Shown here one piece after another: positions 57,065-64,000 of a stretch of 64,000 nucleotides of DNA. How positions within the stretch are numbered: position 1 is the stretch's first letter; each line of letters starts with the position of its first letter. The notes under the pieces are model-generated. The model did no database searches and was not told where the DNA came from. It saw nothing but the letters and a program-made list of their open reading frames with translations. This DNA comes from Pseudidiomarina sp. CB1. Its GTDB lineage: Bacteria > Pseudomonadota > Gammaproteobacteria > Enterobacterales > Alteromonadaceae. Where the stretch lies: contig NZ_JANTPU010000001.1 of the NCBI RefSeq assembly GCF_024752025.1, positions 992,001 through 1,056,000 on the forward strand, read 5' to 3'. The position numbers and the translations under genes were made by a program.

Positions 57065-59311
57065 ATGGCTACAGAAACGCTGCAATTACAACTTTTCGGC
57101 ATGAGCTGCGCTGGCTGTGCAAAGAGTATTGAGCGAGCACTACAAAGCTGTGACGGTGTGACCAATGTCAACGTTAACTTCGCGTCGGAAATAGCCGCTG
57201 TTACAGGGGACGGATTACAACCCAAGCAGCTTCTATCTGCCGTACAAGATGCCGGCTACAGCGCGCAACTGATTGATCGTAGCCAAAGTAGCTCCGAAGA
57301 CCAGCGCGACGATGCGCAACAGCTTCAATTTTTTAAATTCTTAGCGGCAGCAATACTTTCACTGCCGCTGCTCTACACGATGTTCGGTCATTTCAATTGG
57401 ACTTCGGGCATTCCGGTTCCCGCATGGTTAATGAGTCCATGGCTGCAATTGGCGCTCGCCACCCCGGTGCAATTCATTATGGGTTGGCAATTCTACCGCG
57501 GGAGCTATCATGCGCTGCGCAACGGTGCCGCGAATATGGACGTACTCGTTGCACTCGGCACCTCGGCAGCCTACTTTTACAGTATCTACCTTGCTTGGTT
57601 TGCGCCAGATTACCACCCGCACGAAGGACTTTACTTTGAAACCAGTGCCGTTCTTATTACTCTGATTCTCTTAGGTAAGTGGTTTGAGGCTCGTGCCAAA
57701 GGTCGATCGTCCAGCGCGATTCAAAAGCTCTTGCAGCTGCAGCCGGAACGCGCTTTACGTGAACTCGCAAGCGGTGATACGGAAGAAGTTGCTGTTGCCG
57801 ACCTTAAGGTAGGCGACGTCATTCATGTACGTCCGGGACAATCGATCCCTACTGACGGCAAGGTTATCAGCGGTGAGTCGGCGATCGACGAGTCGATGTT
57901 AACGGGTGAAAGCATGCCTGTCGCCAAACATGACGATGACATGGTTATGGGCGGCACCATGAACACGACCGGCTTTCTGCGCGTTGAAGTAAAACAAGTC
58001 GGTGCGGAAACCGCATTAGCCAAAATTATTCAAGTGGTCGAACAGGCGCAAAACTCAAAAGCGCCAATCCAACGCTTAGCTGACCGCGTAGCGAGCATCT
58101 TCGTTCCTGCCGTCTTGGTGATTGCCGCGCTTACCATGTTGACTTGGATTGTCTTCTTAGCTCCTGGCGACTGGCGTTCAGCTTTCGAGGCGACCGTTGC
58201 AGTGCTGGTCATTGCCTGTCCTTGTGCCCTTGGACTCGCCACACCAACGTCGATTATGGCAGGCTCTGGCCGCGCTGCGCAGGCCGGTATTTTATTCAAA
58301 CAAAGCGATGTGCTGGAACGCACGCAAGCCGTTGACACCATCGTATTTGATAAAACCGGGACCCTCACCGAGGGGCGGCCGAAACTTACTGACTTTGGCC
58401 TCTTCAGCCAAGCGTTACCACAAGCGACTGTCGCAACCCTTGTGCACAGCTTAGAGAAACAGTCAGAACACCCGCTCGCACAAGCCATTGTTAACGGTCT
58501 TGTTGCGCATTTAGCCGATGATGATCGAGCAACCGACGCCCCACAGATACAACAATTTAATGCGCATCAAGGCAAAGGCGTCAGTGCCAAGGCAACCTAC
58601 CATGACAACACCTATGAGGTTTTCATTGGCAGCTTGCGCTTGTTAGAAGAGCAAGGTGTACATGTAAATGACCATGCCCAGCAGCTTCTTCGCGAACTGC
58701 AAACACAGGGCAAAACCGCCATGGCGATCGCTATCGACGGTGAGCTACGGGCCTACGTAGCGGTCGCTGACACGATCCGTAGCACCAGTAAGGAAGCCCT
58801 GCGAGCGCTGCGTCGACGTGACCTCAAGCTGGTCATGTTAACCGGTGACAATAACCATACGGCTCAGGCTATTGCCCAAGAGCTAGGCCTTGATGATGTC
58901 ATCGCTGAGGTTTTGCCGGAAGATAAAGCGAATCATATTAAAAAGTTACAGGCGACTGGAGCTACGGTTGCCATGGTCGGTGACGGCATCAATGACGCTC
59001 CGGCCCTTGCCGTAGCCGACATTGGGATTGCCATGGGCACGGGCACAGACGTCGCCATTGAGGCGGCGGATATTGCGCTGATGCGGGCTGACTTGAACGG
59101 TTTAGCACATGCCTTAGAAATGAGTCGCTTAACCGTTCGTAATATACGACAAAACTTATTCTGGGCGTTCGCGTATAACGTTATAGGTATTCCTATTGCC
59201 GCCTCTGGCTTGCTCGCCCCTTGGTTAGCTGGTGGGGCAATGGCGCTTAGTTCGGTCTCGGTGGTACTGAATGCGCTCCGCCTACAACGCGTAAAGCTCA
59301 ATAGGCAATAA
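57065..59311 (+). CDS. copA: copper-exporting P-type ATPase
   Basis: A 748-residue P1B ATPase that pumps Cu(I) to the periplasm. One HMA domain with GMSCAGC (C15, C18), eight membrane helices, the CPC ion motif (C385, C387), the phosphorylated aspartate D429 in DKTGTLTEG, the HP locus SEHPLAQA and GDGINDAP. It forms an operon with csoR. Confidence 0.97.
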   Translation: MATETLQLQLFGMSCAGCAKSIERALQSCDGVTNVNVNFASEIAAVTGDGLQPKQLLSAVQDAGYSAQLIDRSQSSSEDQRDDAQQLQFFKFLAAAILSLPLLYTMFGHFNWTSGIPVPAWLMSPWLQLALATPVQFIMGWQFYRGSYHALRNGAANMDVLVALGTSAAYFYSIYLAWFAPDYHPHEGLYFETSAVLITLILLGKWFEARAKGRSSSAIQKLLQLQPERALRELASGDTEEVAVADLKVGDVIHVRPGQSIPTDGKVISGESAIDESMLTGESMPVAKHDDDMVMGGTMNTTGFLRVEVKQVGAETALAKIIQVVEQAQNSKAPIQRLADRVASIFVPAVLVIAALTMLTWIVFLAPGDWRSAFEATVAVLVIACPCALGLATPTSIMAGSGRAAQAGILFKQSDVLERTQAVDTIVFDKTGTLTEGRPKLTDFGLFSQALPQATVATLVHSLEKQSEHPLAQAIVNGLVAHLADDDRATDAPQIQQFNAHQGKGVSAKATYHDNTYEVFIGSLRLLEEQGVHVNDHAQQLLRELQTQGKTAMAIAIDGELRAYVAVADTIRSTSKEALRALRRRDLKLVMLTGDNNHTAQAIAQELGLDDVIAEVLPEDKANHIKKLQATGATVAMVGDGINDAPALAVADIGIAMGTGTDVAIEAADIALMRADLNGLAHALEMSRLTVRNIRQNLFWAFAYNVIGIPIAASGLLAPWLAGGAMALSSVSVVLNALRLQRVKLNRQ

Positions 59312-59374
59312 GCGTTGTGGTCGGCGATAGGTTAGTTTATCGTAGGACGAAGACTTTAAACGAACGGGAAATTT

Positions 59375-60361
59375 ATGCTAGTCAGCAGTGCGTTATTGGC
59401 TTTGGCGATCGATGTACAAGTGTTGGCCACACGTCCCGACATCAACTGGATTGGAGTTAGTAGCCCCAGTCCTGACGTGGTTTGGATCAGTGGCAGCAAG
59501 GCTACGATTGGCCGCAGTATCGATGGCGGTAACACTTGGCAATACAGCCAACCAACCTCAAATGACTTGCAATTTCGTGACATCGAAGCGCTCGATGACC
59601 GCCATGCCTATGCGCTTAGTATAGGTAATAACGGGGACTCGCGCGTTTACCACACCAGCAACGGTGGCCGTGACTGGCAGTTAAGCTTTCGTGCCGGTGG
59701 CAATCAATTTCTGAACTGTTTGGCTATTTCGCCTTCGCGCAATGAAATTTGGGTCTATGGCGACAGTATTGATGGCCAATGGGATCTGGTGCGGAGTCCC
59801 GATGGCCGCAACTGGCTCCCCTCACGCAATGCTATTGACGGCCCTCCGCAAGGTGCCGAAGGCGGTTTGGCCGCCAGCGGTGGCTGTGTGCGCTTTCGTA
59901 ATAACGTCTGGGCAATAGGCACCGCCAACGCGAGTACTGCACGAATGCTGATTAAAAGTAGCTTTGGGATTCGCTTTAAAGCCATCGACACGCCAATCGT
60001 CGCAGGCCCGAGCGCCGGTATCGCGAGTGTTTGGCCATTCTCAGAAAAACATGCCTTACTCGTGGGCGGTGATCTCAATCATCCCGAGCGTCGGCCGCGT
60101 ATTGTCGAGTATAAAGATGGCGACTTTACGCCATTGGCAGAGCCTCCTCTTGCAGGCGCCTTATACAGCCTCACGGTGACGCCTAACAAGGGCTTAATTG
60201 TTAGTAACCCTGCGGGCGTGGCGTATCTTCCCACGAGTGCCAGCGAGACATGGCAGGTTCTCACTGAAGCCAACGTTTGGAACAGTGTTTGCAACCAAGA
60301 TACGTGCTTTTTGGTAGGTAAGGATGGTTATGCGGCACGCCTTGACGTACCGCAAAATTAA
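59375..60361 (+). CDS. secreted beta-propeller protein, YCF48/BNR-like
   Basis: A 328-residue protein with a short N-terminal hydrophobic stretch, possibly a signal peptide. It has repeated Asp-box-like motifs (SIDGGNTWQYS, TSNGGRDWQLSF, RSPDGRNWLPS), which point to a seven-blade propeller of the YCF48/BNR type. It starts 63 bases after copA on the same strand. The job is unknown. Confidence 0.7.
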   Translation: MLVSSALLALAIDVQVLATRPDINWIGVSSPSPDVVWISGSKATIGRSIDGGNTWQYSQPTSNDLQFRDIEALDDRHAYALSIGNNGDSRVYHTSNGGRDWQLSFRAGGNQFLNCLAISPSRNEIWVYGDSIDGQWDLVRSPDGRNWLPSRNAIDGPPQGAEGGLAASGGCVRFRNNVWAIGTANASTARMLIKSSFGIRFKAIDTPIVAGPSAGIASVWPFSEKHALLVGGDLNHPERRPRIVEYKDGDFTPLAEPPLAGALYSLTVTPNKGLIVSNPAGVAYLPTSASETWQVLTEANVWNSVCNQDTCFLVGKDGYAARLDVPQN

Positions 60362-60362
60362 T

Positions 60363-62468
60363 TTAGCCCAACAGCGCCATACCGCCGGTTAAATGACTGA
60401 CATTACAAAAGCCAAACCGGCTGAGAGCGCGGGCCGCCACGGCACTGCGATGCCCTGAGCGGCAGAGACACACAATCGGACGTTGTGCGTAGTCGCCGCG
60501 ATGCTCATAAATGAACTGAATCAAGCGTGTTAACGGCACGCTCATAACCTGTGCAGGTAAATCGAGCGGCGTTACTTGATGCTCTTGTTGTTCACGCACG
60601 TCCACCACTAGTGTTTCAGGGCGGCTGAGCCACTCTTGTTGCTGTTCAGGCGGAATGTCCACTAAATCGCAGCCGCACGCTTCGTTCGTTAACTCAGCAA
60701 GTTGCTCAGCTATTGCAAAGTCTTCATCCCATTTGCCACACAGCAGCGTTTGCGCGCTTACTGCTTGCTGTAACAGTTCCACCGATGCTTGCTCACCCAC
60801 AAAAGCGAAGTCAACTTGCGCTTGGCTTTCGGGAGCAATCGGTGAGCTCAATAAGAAAATCGGTTGACGGCTACCCACGCGATATAAACGTCGGTTGCCA
60901 ACCAACAAGCAACCACTCGTCGGCAATACACAACCTTGTGGTGCCTGACAATCGGCTTGGGCATGCAATGGCCATCCGACATTATCTCGTTCAGCATCAC
61001 AACCACTGGCACAAACAATCTGTGCAAGCATCGCCGCGGTGCTCTGCGCACCTTGCTGTTCAGTGGTAACCACCGCTTTAACTCGGTAATGTTGGCATTC
61101 CACCAATTTCTCGATGCGCTCAGCCAGCTGTGGCACTGGATCGATCACCGCCATCTCGCGAGCCTGTCGATCGATGATTAAGTAGCAACATTGCGCGTCG
61201 AATCTGAGCTGTACCACACCATCCAATTCGCTATCAAAATCTTCGTTGGTATCACTGACCAACAAGCAAGAGTGCCGTAACGCCTGCGCAGCTTCTTTAA
61301 TACGCATACATGCCGCATCAATCGTTTGCTGTTCAGTCGCTGGGCCGAAAGACAAACGCACCGCGGATTGGGAACGCCAATCTTCAAGCCCCATCGCATC
61401 AAGTACAAAACTTCGGGTAACTTTGGAACTGCACGCGGAACCCGAACTCACGCGAATATTCGCCGCATCAAACACATCCATGATGTCACGCGATGGCACA
61501 CCGCGTACCGAGAAATTTAACGTGGTCGGCACTGAGTATTCGAGTGCGTGATTGAGTTCTAGTGTCGGAAAAGCCTCGCGTAGTGCCCCGAGTAGTTGAT
61601 CACGGTAGCTGTGTAACGTCGCTAATGGTTTAAACACCTGTTGCGTTTGATCGAGCAACAATTCAAATAAGGTATGCAAGGCCGCAATGCCAGGCAAATT
61701 TTCAGTTCCGGAGCGCAAGCCCTGTTCCTGACCACCACCGATAATGAGTGGCGTAAAAGGGCGTTGCTCACGCACATAGAGGAAGCCGATCCCTTTCGGG
61801 CCATACAGCTTGTGCCCACTAAAAGGCGCATAATCGATGCTCGTTTCAGCAAGTTTTAGGTCGCCTTTACCTAGCATTTGTACACAATCAACCATCCACG
61901 GAACTTGTGGCGCATGACGCCGAATCACTTGTTCGAGTTTGGCTAAGTCCTGACGCACACCCGTTTCATTATTCACTGCCATGGTGCAGATCATTAATGC
62001 GTCAGGTGCGTGTGCTTCAATAAAATCAAGATTAAGCAAACCATTCCGATCCACTGGGATGGCTTTCAGCTCTGCTTGAGTATCCAGTAGCTTGTTCCAG
62101 TGCGCCAACGCCTGCGGTACAGCTTTATGTTCGGTAGCTCCGAAAAGTAGCCACTTGCCGGCGGTTTTCCCTTGCGTCTTGGCATCGGTGAGCGCTGAAA
62201 GAACTGCAGTTTGAATACCTTCGGTCGCACCACTAGTAAACACCAGTTCACCGCGCGGGGCACCAATAACCTCACGTCCCAAACGACGTGCATTGTCGAG
62301 AATATAGCGCGCTTGCAAACCGGTGATGTGACTGCTACTCGGGTTACCGAAGACCTGCTCCATGGTGTGCGAAACAGCCTGTGCAATTTGTGCCAGCACC
62401 GGTGTCGTAGCGTTGCAGTCTAAGTAAATTTCATCGGCTTTTGGACGTATTTGTACAGGCGTGACCAT
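60363..62468 (-). CDS. cysteine desulfurase / degenerate metallo-beta-lactamase / rhodanese fusion
   Basis: A 701-residue three-domain protein. Residues 1-400 form a class V PLP desulfurase: YLDCNATTPV, the PLP lysine K220 in SGHKLYGPKG and the catalytic-loop cysteine C346 in SSGSACSSK. Residues about 420-590 have the fold signals of a persulfide-dioxygenase-like metallo-beta-lactamase (CCYLIIDRQAREMAVIDPV). There the metal motif THxHxDH reads TTEQQGAQS, so it cannot bind metal in the usual way. Residues about 600-701 form a rhodanese with active-site C669 in CRSGHRS. It could release sulfur from cysteine and pass it as persulfide to its own rhodanese. It lies 45 bases after nqrM on the same strand, with no terminator between. 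Confidence 0.88.
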   Translation of the reverse strand: MVTPVQIRPKADEIYLDCNATTPVLAQIAQAVSHTMEQVFGNPSSSHITGLQARYILDNARRLGREVIGAPRGELVFTSGATEGIQTAVLSALTDAKTQGKTAGKWLLFGATEHKAVPQALAHWNKLLDTQAELKAIPVDRNGLLNLDFIEAHAPDALMICTMAVNNETGVRQDLAKLEQVIRRHAPQVPWMVDCVQMLGKGDLKLAETSIDYAPFSGHKLYGPKGIGFLYVREQRPFTPLIIGGGQEQGLRSGTENLPGIAALHTLFELLLDQTQQVFKPLATLHSYRDQLLGALREAFPTLELNHALEYSVPTTLNFSVRGVPSRDIMDVFDAANIRVSSGSACSSKVTRSFVLDAMGLEDWRSQSAVRLSFGPATEQQTIDAACMRIKEAAQALRHSCLLVSDTNEDFDSELDGVVQLRFDAQCCYLIIDRQAREMAVIDPVPQLAERIEKLVECQHYRVKAVVTTEQQGAQSTAAMLAQIVCASGCDAERDNVGWPLHAQADCQAPQGCVLPTSGCLLVGNRRLYRVGSRQPIFLLSSPIAPESQAQVDFAFVGEQASVELLQQAVSAQTLLCGKWDEDFAIAEQLAELTNEACGCDLVDIPPEQQQEWLSRPETLVVDVREQQEHQVTPLDLPAQVMSVPLTRLIQFIYEHRGDYAQRPIVCLCRSGHRSAVAARALSRFGFCNVSHLTGGMALLG

Positions 62469-62513
62469 GGTAACTGCTACAACCTCAGTTTTTTTTATTG
62501 GTTTATGAAGGTA

Positions 62514-62726
62514 TTAGTGAATACGGTTTTTCTGCCACTCTTCTTCTTTTGCCATACGCGCTTTTTTGTCGTCGCACGGCTCATCGCAATCGCAAGCTTT
62601 ATCCATACCGAGCGCTGAAATACCACCACAGCTACCCGAGATTGATTTCTTCTGCACAATGAACCCAACCGACATGGCTAACACCACCACCAAAAAGATG
62701 GCGAAAACAAGTAAGAATAATCCCAT
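62514..62726 (-). CDS. nqrM: Na+-NQR maturation factor NqrM
   Basis: A 70-residue protein with one membrane helix followed by the conserved cysteine-rich motif CGGISALGMDKACDCDEPC. NqrM is needed to load iron in Na+-translocating NADH:quinone reductase. It has a strong AGGAGG site and lies 14 bases after apbE. Confidence 0.95.
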   Translation of the reverse strand: MGLFLLVFAIFLVVVLAMSVGFIVQKKSISGSCGGISALGMDKACDCDEPCDDKKARMAKEEEWQKNRIH

Positions 62727-62740
62727 GCGGACCTCCTAGG

Positions 62741-63754
62741 TTACTGCAAATAAGGTTTGAACGCGGTACTAGTGTACTCTTTAAAATCACCGTTTTCACG
62801 TGCGATCAAAAGTACGGCAAGCCCCTTTTCTTCAGCAAACGCTAGTGCTTGCTCGGGCCCCATCACCGTCAATGCGGTGGCGTAAGCATCAGCATCCATG
62901 CACGTCTCTGCCAGCACTGTTACTGAGACAAGGTTATGCTGGATTGGTTTACCCGTGCGCGGATCAATAATGTGCGAATAGCGCACACCATCTTGTTCAA
63001 AGTAATTACGGTAATCACCAGAGGTTGCGACCGCGTTATTACCGGGTTCAATGATACGTTGCGCCGCACGTTGGGTATTATCTGGTTTTTCAATCGCTAT
63101 GCGCCACGGTTTGTTACCTGGCTTAACCCCTCTCATGCGCATTTCACCGCCGATCTCGACCAAATAATTTTGGATTTCCATCTGCTCGAGTAAACGTGCT
63201 ACGCGGTCGACACCATAGCCTTTGGCAATGGTTGATAAGTCCACGTAAAGCTCAGGAATCCGTTTCTGCAATTGATGGTTTTCAACACGTAAATGTCGGT
63301 AGCCCGTTGCGGCCTGCGCTGCAGCCAACTCTTCCGCGGTTGGCGTAACTTCCGGACGCTGTTGTGGACCAAAACTCCACAAGTTGACTAAAGGACCAAC
63401 CGTGACATCAAGCAAGCCATCGGTTTCTTCTGCTATCTCTAACGCGCGGCGTACCACCGTTTCGAGCGAGCGTGAGACCACTACAGGCTCGGTCGTTTGG
63501 CGCTGATTAAAGCGCGACAATTCAGAAGTTGGGTCATAGGTCGACATCTGACTGTTGATCTGTTCAAGCACCGCATCCACGCGCTCTTTGATCTTGTCAG
63601 GTTCGTGCCGCGGGTTCGCAGAAACATAGCGAATATGATAAGTCGTCCCCATGGTCTCACCGGACACCGCGATTTGCTGCGGTGCATGTGAACATGAAAC
63701 GAAAAAGGCTAGCCCAATAAGGGCTAGCCAGAACATACGTAATGATGAAGTCAT
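62741..63754 (-). CDS. apbE: FAD:protein FMN transferase (NQR flavinylation)
   Basis: A 337-residue ApbE with a signal peptide and lipobox FFVSC. It attaches FMN covalently to threonines of NqrB and NqrC in the periplasm. Motifs are GETMGTTYHIRY, DLSTIAKGYGVDRV, YLVEIGGEMRMRG and ATSGDYRNYFEQDGVRYSHI (broken here only for length). ATG at 63754 is preferred over the adjacent GTG. It follows nqrF directly. Confidence 0.95.
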   Translation of the reverse strand: MTSSLRMFWLALIGLAFFVSCSHAPQQIAVSGETMGTTYHIRYVSANPRHEPDKIKERVDAVLEQINSQMSTYDPTSELSRFNQRQTTEPVVVSRSLETVVRRALEIAEETDGLLDVTVGPLVNLWSFGPQQRPEVTPTAEELAAAQAATGYRHLRVENHQLQKRIPELYVDLSTIAKGYGVDRVARLLEQMEIQNYLVEIGGEMRMRGVKPGNKPWRIAIEKPDNTQRAAQRIIEPGNNAVATSGDYRNYFEQDGVRYSHIIDPRTGKPIQHNLVSVTVLAETCMDADAYATALTVMGPEQALAFAEEKGLAVLLIARENGDFKEYTSTAFKPYLQ

Positions 63755-63761
63755 CACTTAA

Positions 63762-64000
63762 TTAACCACCAAAGTCGTCCAACATAATGTTTTCGTCTTC
63801 CACGCCTAAATCTTTAAGCATGTTGATCACTGCCGCATTCATCACTGGTGGCCCACACATGTAGAATTCACAATCTTCTGGCGCATCATGGTCTTTCAAG
63901 TAACGCTCGTAAAGAACGTTGTGAATGAAGCCCGTATCGCCATCCCAATCATCTTCCGGTTGTGGATCTGAAAGTGCGACATGCCACTCGAAGTTATCAT
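63762..64000 (-). CDS. nqrF: Na+-NQR subunit F, C-terminal end (runs off window)
   Basis: The last 79 codons of NqrF, the NADH-oxidising subunit with FAD and a 2Fe-2S centre. The NADH-binding motif [10 protein letters not shown] and the conserved end NIMLDDFGG can be read. The ferredoxin and FAD domains are beyond the right edge. Confidence 0.95.
   Translation of the reverse strand, partial: DNFEWHVALSDPQPEDDWDGDTGFIHNVLYERYLKDHDAPEDCEFYMCGPPVMNAAVINMLKDLGVEDENIMLDDFGG

Overview
The window reads as a chromosomal segment of a marine gammaproteobacterium, most likely an Idiomarina/Pseudidiomarina relative in the Alteromonadales. The grounds are the Na+-NQR genes (nqrF, apbE, nqrM), the conserved order pdxB-asd-fimV-truA-accD-folC-dedD-cvpA-purF, the clpXP/tig/lon block, and a high density of secreted peptidases. 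The genus is inferred from gene content and order, not from a search. Coding density is very high; no gene-free stretch exceeds about 255 bases.

Layout. 1-5.5 kb: proteostasis block on the minus strand (tig, clpP, clpX, lon, the last cut by the window edge) and a GAF-GGDEF protein. 5.57-6.03 kb: a four-tRNA operon (Pro-Arg-His-Pro) with a strong promoter. 6.2-7.1 kb: folD. 7.07-15.24 kb: the main accessory region, a ten-gene operon resembling the type IVb thin-pilus loci of IncI plasmids (PilL-tail/TcpQ-like, PilN secretin, PilO, PilP, PilQ ATPase, PilR, PilS pilin). It ends in three further small proteins with pilin-like N-termini, one PilV-like and one TadE-like. 15.3-19.6 kb: topA and a stand-alone astB. 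19.7-29.4 kb: the pdxB-to-purF operon. 29.5-33.7 kb: fabB, mnmC, yfcL and fldB.

33.7-45 kb is rich in peptidases: a metzincin-type secreted metalloprotease, an M28 lipoprotein aminopeptidase, an S9/DPP4-like prolyl peptidase and an M17 aminopeptidase. Inside it sits a TonB-dependent receptor with His/Asp/Glu-rich loops behind a near-perfect Zur operator, so it is probably a zinc-scavenging ZnuD-type receptor. 45-53 kb holds cysS, ppiB, lpxH, miaE, a Yip1-like membrane protein, a DAACS symporter, smrA and sohB. 53.3-55.7 kb encodes a VolA/Pla-1-type lipase lipoprotein. 55.9-59.3 kb has yciK, a CsoR-type copper sensor and the copper ATPase copA.

The right end is a minus-strand run nqrF-apbE-nqrM followed by an unusual 701-residue fusion: cysteine desulfurase, a metallo-beta-lactamase-like domain that has lost its metal ligands, and a rhodanese. 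Its position directly behind the Na+-NQR maturation factor suggests a sulfur-trafficking role. The type IVb pilus locus and this fusion protein are the two most unusual systems in the window.
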